Of a DNA stretch of 64,000 bases, positions 27,252-39,883 are shown piece by piece (within the stretch, counting starts at the first letter, position 1; the number at the start of each line of letters is the position of its first letter). The position numbers and the translations under genes were made by a program. This DNA is from Blastocystis hominis. Taxonomy: Eukaryota; Sar; Bigyra; Opalinata; Blastocystidae. A model generated the notes under the pieces. The model did no database searches. It had not been told where the DNA came from and saw nothing but the letters and a program-made list of their open reading frames with translations. The stretch covers positions 13,153 to 77,152 of the forward strand of contig NW_013171815.1 of assembly GCF_000151665.1 (NCBI RefSeq), given 5' to 3'.

Positions 27252-28057
27252 TTAGAGAGAAGCTCTCTTGGCCTTCTCAGCAGCGATGGCAGCGGCACGA
27301 ATGCTCAGCTTGCGCTGAGTCTTCAGTCCCATGATACCGCCACCCCACTTCTTGTTCTCGGCGTACTTGGTGGTGAAGCTCTCCTGCAGCGAGTTCAGCG
27401 CCGCCTCGTCCTCAGGGTTCACTCCCGTCAGACACACGCAAGTAGCGGTCTTCTGGTGCACCAGAGCGCCCAGACGGCCCTTGCCGCTCACGATCGCGTA
27501 CGCAACGCCCATCTTGTGGCACAGAGCGGGCAGCCACATCACCAGCTCCAGGGGATCCACGTCGTTGGCAATCAGAACCAGCTTGGCCTTCTTGCGCTCC
27601 ACCAGCTTCGTCACGTTGTCCAGACCGTACTTCACAACCAGAGCACGCTTCTCCTCCACGGGCTTGCCCTCAGCCTTCGCCTTGGCAGCAGCCTCCAGAC
27701 GAGCCTTCTTCTCGGCTTCCGTCTCAGGAGCGTACTTGTTCATCAGACGGAACACCTCAGCAGCCTGGTTCTTGTCCAACACATGGCTGAACTGGTTCAC
27801 GGTGGGAGGAACCTTCAGACGCTGGCTCAGAATCTTACGCTGTCTCTGGATGATCACGTAACGAGACTATTTCAGGAATCGGGAGAGATCCTTCTTAGGC
27901 TATGAAATTAGGCCAACGGAACGCTATCGTACCAGAACATCTCCTCCAATGCGAAAGTTCTTGGGAGTAGCAACAAAGATGGGGTTCATAGATTTAGCAG
28001 AGTCCTTAGCCTTAGTCTGGATATTAGAGATAGAAGCGAGCAAAATACCGAAGACAT
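27252..28057 (-). CDS. RPL7A: 60S ribosomal protein eL8 (L7a) with an in-frame TAG
   Basis: Large-subunit ribosomal protein that binds rRNA. Landmarks are RQRKILSQRLKVPPTVNQF, KKAKLVLIANDVDPLELV, LPALCHKMGVAYAIV and KGRLGALVHQKTAT, the L7Ae-type core. Introns: 28048-28017 (32 nt, after the third codon) and 27932-27900 (33 nt, before PKKDLSRF). Both end CAG/TAG and have CTAAT-like branch sites. The start ATG is 28057 and the tail is charged. Codon 42 (27869-27867) is TAG, in the invariant KWPRY block of eL8, where Trp is expected. The rest of the frame is intact with no other damage, so this may be an assembly error, an edited site or a recently broken copy. No other eL8 copy is in the window. 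Confidence 0.9.
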
Positions 28058-28511
28058 AGTATGAATCGTCAATGAAATAGCTGGGAGAATTAGAGATCAA
28101 CTATTCATCAACATAATATATAGAATCAACAACAAAACTGAGGTCATAGCATTCTATACCAGATCTTTAGAGTTTCAGTAGGGTAGTAGCATTCACAAGT
28201 ATAATCGAAATGACATCATATGATGTACATATTCTAAGAGAACATTCCATAGATTTACAGCAAGAGGGCATACAAGAGAATTCCAGGAAGCTGCTAAGCA
28301 CTTTTCATGTGATTTAAAAGAGCAGCGACTGCAACTTGAAATTCTCGAAGAATTGCATCTCAAAATGGAATCGCTCAATATAGATGTATTCTACAACTAT
28401 GGAAATCTTCCTTATCCATTTTTGCTAATTTCGACAATCATGCTCTTTCTTTAAATGTGTTCAGGATATAACAAACCAATCGATCAAATAATGATAGTAT
28501 GATATTTGAAA
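28058..28511. other. intergenic, no gene seen
   Basis: Short spacer between eL8 and the next glycosyltransferase gene. It holds a reverse-strand GGTTTGTT (28470-28477) about 35 bases past the stop of the gene at 28512, a weak match to the polyadenylation motif. Confidence 0.4.
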
Positions 28512-29772
28512 TTATGAATTGAAACAAACACGCCAATATTCCCAAAATAACTCTGTTCTTGGTTTCTTATTGTAATCTACATCCCAATCAAGTTTGGGTG
28601 CTTCATAAGGATAAACGGCTTTCTTCATTTCTGCACTAGATGTTATAACTTTGATTCCTTTGGCTGTGGTATTGCATATGCCCCTTAAGAACCATGCTCT
28701 AGGTTTATTTATTAGTTCTCTATCTTTTCCATTCATTATTTCACATTCATCTGGACTTCCATGAATCCATCGTAAAGGACCTGTCACAATTACTGAACTC
28801 CTGTAACAACGAGCAGGACCTGAAAATACTCCCTTTTCCGTAATTCCATGGGAAGCATAAAAATAGTTACTGCTCAACCATCTAAATGAAAACAATTTGT
28901 TTCGGTACTCTTTCATGGTTGAATACATCGGACTTTGATCATCAAAAATGTGTTTTCGTGCTTGGAGTTTATAGGTTCTGATCCAAAATTCATAACTTCC
29001 TTTTCCCCATTTTGATAATACGGCTCCTCCAGAAGGATAAGGTCCACGGTTCACTCTACATGAAAACGATATATCGATCTTGGATATTTTGAATTGATCA
29101 AAGATATCTGTATAGGACTTATTATCACAAGGATAAACATGAGTATCCGTGATAAAAGAATAATTGAATGGAAGATAAGCATTGTACAACACACGAGTGA
29201 GCCATTGCTTTTTACTGGTTTGCACCACATCTTCATTATGAACTGGGACAATCACATCAATTAGCTTTGCAGTTGATGCAAGTATGTCACAGTTAGTAAC
29301 TACAGCAATTTTGGCATTAGGATCTTTTGCCTTAACAGCTGCACTGTTCCTTTCCACCTCCTTTAGATATCTTGGATTTTCACCACATCTGTTTTGAGTA
29401 TACAAGTAATAAACAATCCCTCGTTCCATAATTGGTGGTCGCGGATTAGGAAATGATTTGTGGACAAATAGAGATTGGATATGTCTATAATCATCAAATA
29501 TAAATTTACAAATACAATTGAGGATAGCACTGAGTAGAATGGGCATATTCTGGATAGACTAAGGTAGAATTGCAAACATTGCTTTGAATTTTAATTGCCT
29601 TCTTTGTAGTAATACTAGCTGTTATTCCATTTGGTTTTATCACAGATTTTATAGATTCTTTAGTCGATAGTTTCTTTCTTTCATTTTCTTTCAGCGAGAG
29701 ATTATATTTGAAAGAATGATACTGACATAATATAGAAAATAGTATAGAAATAACTATTAAAATACGATACAT
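28512..29772 (-). CDS. glycosyltransferase-like type II membrane protein
   Basis: Starts at ATG 29772 with MYRILIVISILFSILCQYH, a signal-anchor, then a Lys/Ser-rich stem. A 31-nt intron near 29490 joins the stem to GIVYYLYTQNRCGENPRYLK. The rest looks like a GT-A nucleotide-sugar transferase: AKIAVVTNCD (beta-strand with Asn/Asp), KKQWLTRVLYNAYLPF, and FITDTHVYPCD with a D-x-H/D cluster where such enzymes bind metal and donor. It continues with SCRVNRGPYPSGGAVLSKWG, and VTGPLRWIHG near the end. I cannot assign a CAZy family. No paralog in the window. Confidence is good for 'glycosyltransferase', low for anything narrower. Confidence 0.6.
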
Positions 29773-31776
29773 TATAAGGATTAATATGTGCAAACTAAAA
29801 TATTCTTCATATGAATCACTACTTGATCTGCCTCAAATATTCTTAAGTCAATCAAAATTAAGTATGCTCTTTTGGTTCAGAGAAAAACGGTATATGGAAT
29901 ATCGTTTTGTGTAAGATGGTGATTTCGACTATAAAAATATCGTTTCCACAAAAGGGATGGTGGATAAATAACATCATCCATATTGAAATGATAGTAACAA
30001 TTCCTACATATAGATAATATTACCATATAAACAATACATGGATAACAGAGTAATAGGAGTCATTAGAACTATCGAAATAATATTATCCATCAAATACAAT
30101 GCATTCAACTAGTATCAGATAATATGAGCTGTTGACATGAAGAATATAGTAAAACCTCCATATTCGTTAGTCAACAATGTGAATATTTCCGATTGTATCG
30201 CATATATAATGTAATATAACATGATTCTGATGATTAGGATCGTTTATATGAAAAGAACTCTGTGAAAAACGATTTCTGTCATTTGTAAACACTTTTGTGT
30301 ATATAAGGTAATGATAAAGAATTATCAATCAAATAGTACAAAATATCAATATTAATATAGTACCTAATGCTATAAGTTTCAAACACTTAAGATTGCAAAG
30401 GTAATCTTATAGGACAAGACTTTTAGTAATACTAACATTACCGATTTTATTATGTAACTGTGTACAAATCAGTGGACCTAATACGTAATCTAATAACCCT
30501 CACTTTAATATAATGGTTCGCGATTTCTTTATCACATTCAGAGCCATATTCCAGTGATCGTTAAGCGACGAAAAGATATGGTGCATAACTCTTCATTTTT
30601 CTTGTTGACTTAACTCCATAATGAAAACAAAAATGGTCAAAACTAATATTTAATAACTATTAGTATTTGCAAATAATGTATAGAAAGAAAAGATATTATG
30701 ATCAAAATGCTGGTATATAAAAGAAATAGTATAATATACTTTATTATTATTATTCCCCAGTTTTATCACATTACTTGACTTTAGAATTAAGCTAACTACT
30801 GACTGCCTATTCTTGACGTACTTTTCAACTACAAAAACACCTTAATNNNNNNNNNNNNNNNNNNNNNNNNNNNNNNNNNNNNNNNNNNNNNNNNNNNNNN
30901 NNNNAAAGTCTTTTGTTTTATTTACGTAATTCTTTATGTAGCATATATAGTTTTTTGCAAGCTACTTGTAGTTATGAAATATTATACACCCATATAATAT
31001 GATAGAAATTCTACTATATTATGAAAATACACTCTGATAAAATTGCAAATTATGCCTTGTAAAGAATGTCACATCTTTCAGGATCATCTCGATGTCATTA
31101 TAGATCGTATGTTTAGATACATGGAATAAAACTTTACAGTGAGAAAGCTAGAAAATTACTTATATAAGATAATGAATGAATGCTGCACATTGAGTTTAGA
31201 TAGATAAAGAGGCAATATTTGAAGAATTTAGTCTAACTTTGTTATACTATTAATTACACATGATTGAGGTAAACATTATATCGATGAGTTGAAATATATT
31301 GTTTTCACTATATTCTTAGTCTAATTATCAATTAAATCGAATCTTTTTCAGGAGAGGTCTTGATCTCTGTCTCTGACTTCACATTATATTCCCTAGCTTA
31401 GTTCTTTTCCAATATCTTCGTAGAATATATGAACTAATGCAGTCCATCAAAGTTAACAATAATAGCACGTATTGTATTTCTATACTTTCATCATTCATTT
31501 CACTATTCCTTTGAATCTAATTGAAATTAGGAAATAAGATATGAGTATTTCATATATTGAAACCAAATGGATTCTTTCCTTTACATTCATCATACAAATC
31601 TATTTGATTCTTCATTGTGTTATAGGAGTTACAAGAGAACATAAGAATGTTTAGATGGAGAAAAATAGATAACAAAATCTGTTATAATCATGCTCAAGTA
31701 AATGAGAAAAATAAGATTCAGGACCCTATTTCCTCTTTGATTATCTCAATAATAATTAATAACCTTTTTATTATTC
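29773..31776. other. AT-rich intergenic DNA with assembly gap
   Basis: No gene seen. Bases 30847-30904 are unknown (N). Confidence 0.6.
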
Positions 31777-33249
31777 ATGTATGTTGTATATTCAATAATA
31801 TGTATTTATACCTTGATAACAATATTGGTGAGTGTTTCAATAGTCTCAGATGACGGTATGGATAATATAGCAAATCCAACTACATCAATACTAAATACTA
31901 AAAAAGGAAGCCACAAAAAGGCTGTAAATGTTTCTGTACCTCACTCTGTCACTTCAAATAACGATTTGACTATTCCAACAAAAAAGAGTCAGCCATATGA
32001 ATCAAAGTCTCTTCTATTCTTTTCACCTGATGTTCATGACGGCACTATGACAGATCTTGCCATTTCTCTGAATTCACAAGGTCATTCAATCTATTTCTAT
32101 AATAATAAGGGTGCTTTGCCTATTTATACTGGGTTACGCGAAGTAACTCTCAGTGAAGAGGAATACTTGCAATTGAGTGGTACAAACAATAAATCTAGAA
32201 TCATTTTTGCTTCTCGAAAAGTATGTAAAACATCAAAACTATTTGCATATAATATGAAGTCTGTTCAACGCCTCTGGTGGACATTTCATAACGATACTCT
32301 GTTTAAACGTGCTGATGCTATCATTTGTATGTTCTATCCATCGGAATGTCAAAACTATTTAGCATTTAACAAAACAGTTATATTCATGCCTGCTCACCGT
32401 TTTCTCATCAAACGATGTTCTTCAAATGATTCAAATAGCCTCATGAAATGGATGTTCAATAAACCTAAAGCTCCTATTATTGTAATGGCTGCAGGAAAGT
32501 ATGATGCAGAATACATCAACTATTATTCTGGAAAGAATGTGGACTACATAATTGCGTCTACAGTACTCATGTATTCCCCGCCTACATCTTATTCACCGAA
32601 ATACAATGAATATTTGTATGCTCCATTTAAAAGAAATCCATTTTATCAACAGTATAGCACGCAAATACCTGAAGCATGTAACTCGTCAAATTTTGAGTGT
32701 CCTGTTGTCCATATTCGAGAAAAGATAAAAGGAAGGTTCACATATTCTGATATCAATTCATTTAAGGCAGTGATTGTATTTCCATATGCTGTTTTATCCT
32801 ATTATCTCGCAGATTTGATTACTACTGCTATTCCAATGTTTGTGCCTTCACCATCATTTATCGTTCAAAATAAGATTAGTTATGATATGAAAGCCGGAGA
32901 TCCTTCCTATTGTGGAAAGAGATTTCAGGAACCTCCTCGACATCCTAATTCAAAACACTTGTATTCACCTGAGGATTCTTCAGAAGAGGCCACTGAATAT
33001 TGGCTTCAATATGCTTCCTATTATACTCCATGCTCAATCATTTTCAACAATATCTCGCACCTAGTTGAGTTGATGAAAACAACAAATTATTCTCATGTGT
33101 ATGAATGCAATTTGAAGTATCGCCAACATATTATCAATCACAACAAAATGCAATGGAATAAGTTGATTCAAAAAATACAAGTAAATAGAGTAATGCCCAC
33201 TAGTTGGAATGAATCGTTGAATTGGTTTGGAGAAACAAGTTTTTACTAA
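31777..33249 (+). CDS. putative GT-B-type glycosyltransferase, 490 aa
   Basis: A single long frame starting MYVVYSIICIYTLITILVSVS, a signal-anchor, then a Ser/Lys-rich stem. From about residue 80 it alternates short beta-strands and helices: SLLFFSPDVHDGTMTDLAIS, SIYFYNNKG, SRIIFASRKV, AIICMFYPSE, KAPIIVMAAGKYDAEY. The C-terminal half has KAVIVFPYAVLSYYLADL followed by IPMFVPSPSF, the place where GT-B enzymes choose or protect the donor pocket and where protist family members read 'iPmFvPs'. The region RFQEPPRHPNSKHLYSPED resembles an acceptor or donor loop. No introns are needed. Family unassigned. Confidence 0.55.
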   Translation: MYVVYSIICIYTLITILVSVSIVSDDGMDNIANPTTSILNTKKGSHKKAVNVSVPHSVTSNNDLTIPTKKSQPYESKSLLFFSPDVHDGTMTDLAISLNSQGHSIYFYNNKGALPIYTGLREVTLSEEEYLQLSGTNNKSRIIFASRKVCKTSKLFAYNMKSVQRLWWTFHNDTLFKRADAIICMFYPSECQNYLAFNKTVIFMPAHRFLIKRCSSNDSNSLMKWMFNKPKAPIIVMAAGKYDAEYINYYSGKNVDYIIASTVLMYSPPTSYSPKYNEYLYAPFKRNPFYQQYSTQIPEACNSSNFECPVVHIREKIKGRFTYSDINSFKAVIVFPYAVLSYYLADLITTAIPMFVPSPSFIVQNKISYDMKAGDPSYCGKRFQEPPRHPNSKHLYSPEDSSEEATEYWLQYASYYTPCSIIFNNISHLVELMKTTNYSHVYECNLKYRQHIINHNKMQWNKLIQKIQVNRVMPTSWNESLNWFGETSFY

Positions 33250-35273
33250 AGTGGATATATAAATAATACAATATATAGTATTTTTGTGAAAGAATTATGT
33301 GATTATTTTATATTGATCGTTTTTCATAATTCTGTGCACGTGTCTTTTCCAATATATAATTGTTTGTTTTTCTACACTCATATCATTTTATTGCTTTCAT
33401 GTATATCGAATATAAATAATAAATAGCCTTCATCATTATGAGTCACATAATAACAATTAATACAATAGAACCAGCGATTCTTGTAATGCGGTGATATAAA
33501 ATTATGATTCTATTTTATTTGTATTCCTAAACTATTAATAATCATACTCATTATCATAGATAACTCAATACTAAGCTATCAGAATTTTAAAAGTGAAAAA
33601 TAGCATATTATATGAATCACGTGACTCAAATTCTCAATATTTGTCCACGTGTTTAGGATCCATTTTTCTCAAAACTCAATTTTTCTCTATCAATACTTGG
33701 CAAAATATTTCTTTCATCAATTATTACAAATCTATATATAGTTATGTACTCAAATAAATTATTAGGAAGTCATACCACTGCATCCATATACACATTTGCT
33801 CGAAAATAGGCATAACTTAGAAAAGGTGCAATTCCTTTCAAGTAACAAGAATATAATTTTTAATTGTTTAAAAGAGGTCTGGTAGTGGAAATATTCACGA
33901 AGCAAGTTATGGAAAAAGCAATCGATTCTTTTTTCAAAATAGCATGCTTATCTATTTTTATTGTTCATAATGTTTTATTGGAAATGTATCACACCCTTTG
34001 GAGAATCGATATAAAATACAGAAAGAATTTTTGCTTTTGTTTTTGCCATCATCATAAAGACAAGCTTATTCCACACTTATGATGACTTGTATTTATGTAA
34101 ATATGCATTACAATCATTTCTGCTTTGTTATACAATCAGCCAATACATCAGAATGAAATTGCTCTATTTTCTTATATTAAAGCGAAAAATCCTTGAACAT
34201 TTGATTCAATACATTATTCTTATGAATAGTACTATTTTTGTATCACATATTAAATAGTACTGAATATTACTTTTGTCCTAAAATTGTAATGAATTGATTT
34301 TTCGATATGAGTCATAGGTTTGGTACATGAGTCCTGGATTACACTTTGCAGCATTATCGTCATTTTATATGTAAAGAAAATAGTATCCTTATTATTTTTA
34401 AATAGTTTTTAAAAGTCACAGAATCATTCTTATTTGGTTTGAAGGAAAAATAGGATTATTGGTATTGATTTTTCGATTTTACCATTTTATTCTTCATAGG
34501 ATAGCTTCATTTCACTTATTCATAGTTGAAAAGTCGTTTCTAATATGGTTCGTATAGTTATAAAAATCTCAGTACATTTTTAAGTAGTTTCGAAAATGAT
34601 GTTGATGTGGGAGTATCATATGAGCCAATTCTTATTTAAAATGGAAGTAAATATTTCTATCAATCCACATTCACACTCAAAAGAAGGGAATGAAGACAAT
34701 AGTTCAAAATACAAGCAAAACTAGTTGTTTGCATCATGTGCTATATTATGCTCTGTTCTTCATTGATATTCAAAATACTATACCATCGTTCTTTTCACAT
34801 TGTGATGTTTTTCTGTACAATTTCCTTGGACATATATATATATGTTTTGTGGTATATTTAGATTGTAATTTAGAAGCTTGTATTCTTATTTGAATGAGTG
34901 AGTGAATGAAATATACAAGCTTTGGTTAAACTCAAGCTATTGTATAGAATCTATAATAACTCATTTCTAAAGCTTTTGCCCAAAATAATAGGATTGACTA
35001 AAATTCCATTTTTATCAATAGAACTATTTTCTAATTTTGATTTTGGCACAATAATATAGTAAATGTACGCCTCTTATCGAAAGCTACATAATTTATGTAA
35101 TACACTAAGAATCCAATGATCATTGAGCCCAATTTGATATTCCTTCCTTATCATGCTCATACTCCTTGCATTCTTTATCCATATTATTATAACCACAATA
35201 TTTTGAACCATATATGTGGTTATTGTCTGTAGTATCTTTGAAGTTCAATTATAATCTGATTAGTGCAAAACAC
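33250..35273. other. AT-rich intergenic DNA, no gene seen
   Basis: Three CACGTG sites at 33337, 33618 and 33646 lie just downstream of the preceding gene, the last two 28 bp apart. Open frames at 33864-34082 and 34690-34893 show no features. Confidence 0.5.
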
Positions 35274-36887
35274 TCTATACTAGCGTTATTCCATACGTTT
35301 TTCTTATTATCTGGGCAAGCTGCCACATGTAAGTGCCTCGTTTATAGTCCTTTGATATCTTGGTTCGTTTGTGAGGTATTTCAATGCAAAATTCGTTGGC
35401 TAAGACATAAAAGTGATAATCTACAAAATAGGACAAATCACAATCAAATACGTTGAGATATCATCCGATTCAATAGTTCTTCCTTGTTATATCCATAATC
35501 AATGAAATATGGATGGAATATGGGATTATCCATTGAACGCTTGACTATGGAATAGGGTTCCATTTCATGATCAGCATAGTATCGGTAAAGAATGTTCTTA
35601 TTCTCGGCAAGCATTTTATCTACATCTACAATTCTCTATGTGTGGTTCAGAATTTATATAAACTACATGTCGACCTGTAGGATGAGGTACAACACTATGC
35701 ATATACACTCGCTTCAATTCCGATTTTGTATGAGGAACCATATCCCAACTAACCATTACAACGATCCATACAAATCATATACATATTCTCACACAATCCT
35801 TTTTCATAACAATTCTTGTGATTCACTTCTTTTTCATTCATTAGGAATGACTTTAGCAACAATACGGCTTTCGGATCCTTCAGTGTTTGATTATGAATCT
35901 GAAGTGTCGAATATAGAGTATCGGATGAAAATACATCGATATCACTCACAAAGTAATGAGTTGTATCAATGAACTCGATCGCTAAGTCCCTCAAAACATT
36001 GATAGGAAAGATTGTATTGTTTCGATAAACGGGTTTCTTTTCATCATAATAAATGCTTTGATAACGCGAGCCGATCCTAGACTTCACAATGTAGAGTATA
36101 AAGGTGATTCGTTTATAGGACTTGTATGAATCGATCACCTCTCTTAACTCATCGATCTCATTCTCTGTAACGAAGATTACCATATTGATTCGATGTTTCC
36201 ATCTCTTCATCAAATAGGGCAATCGATCTTTCCGAACTAACGTTAAGATTGTGATTAGAGTGACATCATCATAATCCTTGGGATTATCTAGTATGTAAGA
36301 GAGAGCAACTTTCATAAATCATACATGGCTTTCTTTTGAAGGACGAACATTCATTTTTCATTGTATCATATGTAACGACATAGAATTGCTGGCAATGTGA
36401 GTATGGATGTGAATCATGGCAATCGAAGAATAGATTCTTTTTGTTGTGCTTGAAGAAATCAAACAAATCACTGGCATTATGACAAGCTGAGCTCGCAAAT
36501 GGGTTGAGATAATATGGAACGAGCTGTTGAAAACATTTCTTTTCATTGCTGAAATGCTTGAGGGAGGGTATCTTCATTAGCTTTTGCACATATACGTTGT
36601 TCTTTCCATATCGCTTATCAAGAGGTTGAAAATCAATATACTAGTCATAATAGGAAAAGAGAGAGCAAAGAATACAGGAGCAACTGTTGGTAACGTTGTG
36701 GTAATAGCTTTCGAATGATGAGACAAGACTTTGTGAGACGATAATTGTATTTGCTATAGAATATGAAAGAATTGAAGGGAGAACTTACTTGTAAGACATG
36801 AACTGATGACAAACTCCAGTTTGGATGACTATTGTGTAACAGAATAGAAAGCTCCCCTAAGACTGCAAGGATCAAAAATACTATCAT
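35274..36887 (-). CDS. LARGE-like glycosyltransferase (GT49), subfamily 1
   Basis: Close paralog of 11561-13109. Signal-anchor MIVFLILAVLGELSILL; Cys-containing stem with NNVYVQKLMKIPSL and NEKKCFQQLVPYYLNPF; catalytic VTLITILTLVRKDRLPYLMKRW, FPINVLRDLAIEFI and SDIDVFSSDTL (D-x-D); then IWDMVPHTKSEL, IVDVDKML, MEPYSIVKR...FIDYGYNK, and ANEFCIEIPHKRTK. In-frame introns of about 35, 35, 35, 34, 31 and 31 nt join the blocks. Exon joints in the catalytic part match those of the paralog, while the two stem introns seem to be absent there. Every catalytic landmark is present, so the gene looks functional. Confidence 0.85.
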
Positions 36888-37739
36888 TTCAAATAAAATA
36901 CATATATATATTATGCAAAAACCAAAATATAATGAACCAAACTACTCCACGAAAAATACACTATTTTTGCTTGATTCCATGGAAGATATTATCAATATTG
37001 AGATGTGAATACGAAATATGCATACTTGTACTATGGAAAATAGGATGTAAAATGTCTGTCATTTAATGAAGCGATTTTGGACAAAGAGTCGGTTAAGCAC
37101 GTAAGAGTGATATACTTGGTAGTATACAATCTAGAATAGAACTAATGTGTTGATAAATCAAATGATGAGTGCTGTTGTGAAGAGTAATGGAAGTGTCAAA
37201 TTACGAAACTCTATTAATACACATAATTCAATCATTTTGTACTATTCATAAATTCGATATCTCACAAATTGCATGTTTGAAATAACTCGAAAGTTTAGAA
37301 TCTACAAGCTGGAAAATGTGACATTGCCCCCATTTATATATATATATTATAGTTGTAGTAATTGCAATGAAACTAAAGAATGCCTTAAAAGTGAAGATAT
37401 CTCTTAATGATGAAATGATGTAAATTATCGATAGAAAGATAGATAGATAGATAGATTATTGTTGGCTAAACATTGTGTATACACACAGAACATGATGATT
37501 ACTGACTTTGTTTTCCCATTTTGTATTCTTGACAACTATGGGATTTGATATGTGTTCCATTTGTATCGTATCGTATTGCATAGAACTACATTCCCATCTA
37601 TTTGAATAATGCTAAACAAATCAAAAATGGTATGTTTGGCTACCCATTCAGATTTAGTATTCATTACTGTTTTTGCAATAGAATCAATCCATTCACTCAA
37701 ACGACAAAGAATAAGGAAAGAGAATCAAGTATAGATTCA
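36888..37739. other. intergenic with a GATA microsatellite
   Basis: AT-rich. A (GATA)n tract of four to five units sits at about 37438-37455. The 5' exon of the next gene may begin within the last 150 bases. Confidence 0.45.
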
Positions 37740-39442
37740 TACACAGCTCACCTGTATCATATTAAGTTTACTATTACCATTCTGTGTGTCCTATGTTTCA
37801 ATTATTGTTTGTTTCAATCTATTTAGTGTTCAATATCGTGCCAATTGGTAAGTTGTAGGGCACAATTGATATATGTTTCTCTATCGACTTATTCTTCATC
37901 TTTCGAATATGTACCTATTCATAGAAATGATATTTCGACTAAAAGGTATGTACTAACTATTGCTATTATTGTTTAGAGTAATACTAGATATCAACAGTTC
38001 TATTGTATTAGTCTAGGTATGTTGATAACATTATAGAAAGTGAGTAATAGTTCTGTTTCCACTATTCGTGTCAACTCTACTGTCGGTGTGTCAATTTCTA
38101 CAAAGAATGACAATAACAATCAAAACGAATCGAATCACATGAATCATTCCAAAGATTTAGAATTGGTCTTAAATGTAACAAAGAATCATCAAGTGAAAAC
38201 AGGTCATGGCATTTCAGATAATCTTCCAGGAATTGGAAAGAACAGATATGGGTAGGAAATGGTTGATTCATGTTTTGTAGTGATATGCTGATTGGCAAAA
38301 GTACCGAACGATTAGATCCTTCCATGATTAAGTCCGAAGAGTTACGTGAATTGTTGGTTTCGTTATTGTAAAGTCAAATAATAGGGTTCGTTCCAAACGA
38401 AAACTGTTCCTTCTCCCAAATACCAAAGGTTTAGGAAATCGATTACAGCTATTCTGTGGTTTGTATTTTATATCCATCCGACATAACTGCTCTATTGTGA
38501 GTAGGACTGTGCCTTGTTTTCTTTTAATGATTCTAGTTCCTCATTCTGCCTTGTGGCACAAGTTTTGGACTATCAAGCAATTCTTCCCTCAGCAAGTTGT
38601 CTTTGCTGATGATGAAGGTATCGATAAATGAATAATCATATAATTGAATAGACTTGAAGTATCTATTTCATTTTAGCTATCTAATCGTTGTGAAGGCTTA
38701 TGGTGATCATATCAGAACAGATTTACAAAGAATCAAGGACTTTATCATGACGGGCGATGAGCGAATTGGATTACCTACAGGCATTACAACTATTATCGGA
38801 TATTCGCATATTCTTCGATTCATTCTCGATTCTAAACCGTATCATTCGATTCTATTAGCCAGTGGAATTACTAGTTTCCAAAGAGATGTGTCATCCCATA
38901 TGAAGGTTTACTATTGTTATGGAGAGTTTTTACGAGACATTATGCAGATTACCGATCTGACAAAGGAAATGATGAAGGTGCGGTATCCAATCGTTTTTGA
39001 ACAACCCTATGATGCAATTCAGCTGAGAATGGGAGGACGACTATCGGATGTTCCCATGCCTAATCATTATCTTACCATGGAGTCATTGAATGTTGCCATT
39101 CGATGTGTTGGAACCTATTGCAAGTCAAAGGATATTTATGTAGCCTCTGATTCCATAAAGGCCAAACTATTCATGAAAGAGAGATTACAAGACAAAAATG
39201 TGACTTTTGTCAATGAGAAGTCTTTGTTTTCCGATAGTCAACTGAATAACATGGAAGGTGTTTTTATCGCTACCTATTCTGCTGTGGCTGATATTTATAT
39301 TCTGGGAAATAGCAAACAATGCATAATGACGGATGGAAGCACGTTTGCTTACGCTGGATGTGCTATCACAGGGAAACCTCCAGTGATAATTCCATGGACG
39401 AAACAAGTATGTTTAAAAAGTGATAGCTTAAAAGAACTGTAA
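37740..39442 (+). CDS. fucosyltransferase-like glycosyltransferase, tandem copy 1
   Basis: Colinear with the genes at 39884-41482 and 9703-10925. A hydrophobic exon (about 37755-37828, ILSLLLPFCVSYVSIIVCF) looks like the signal-anchor but has no ATG in frame, so the start is unresolved. Following exons give a Ser/Thr/Asn-rich stem. Introns of about 31 nt (37946-37976, with a textbook TACTAAC branch site), 32, 29, 32, 36 and 34 nt join it to LFLLPNTKGLGNRLQLF, IPHSALWHKFW and VVFADDE. The large last exon (38654-39442) has DAIQLRMGG, DIYVASDS, and TYSAVADIYILGNSKQCIM, then GKPPVII. G-x-G-N and the R-x-G motif indicate a fucosyltransferase-type fold. Substrate unknown. Confidence 0.75.
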
Positions 39443-39883
39443 TGAAGCCAAGTTGGGAAAGGACAATGCAAAATGGTAATAATGTGACTAGGATTTCAAT
39501 GTTCTATTTGTGAACAACAAATCAGAATACTACAACTATTCTTGAAAAAGACCAATGTGATCATATCGTAATATGATTTAGTACACACGCAATGATACGA
39601 ATAGTACTTTGTAGATATCCAATTTGTTGAAAAACAAGGTATATTAGAATTGGATGTTAACGAGCTATTACCACTATCTAATAATAATAGTCAATAAAGA
39701 ACAGTTGAGAGATAACAATACAGAATATAGGGAAATGCTATTATTATAAAGAAAGATAATAGTATTTTTATTGTATAATACCTGCATAATAATCATACAA
39801 CTACTAGTAGAATACGATTATTGGAAAACAAGAAATATTGGGAATTAGGAGATCATTATAGTTACTTGGTAATTCGGTATTCG

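Noticed and set aside
27331-27861. Long forward open frame antisense to eL8
   Set aside because: It is the mirror of a highly conserved ribosomal protein frame in GC-rich codons; no start context or domain.
27867-27932. A single 66-nt intron in eL8 that would skip the TAG
   Set aside because: It would also remove PKKDLSRFLK, a conserved part of eL8, so the 33-nt intron plus a genuine TAG fits better.
37438-37455. GATA repeat as a regulatory site
   Set aside because: A simple microsatellite; no evidence of binding or positional meaning.
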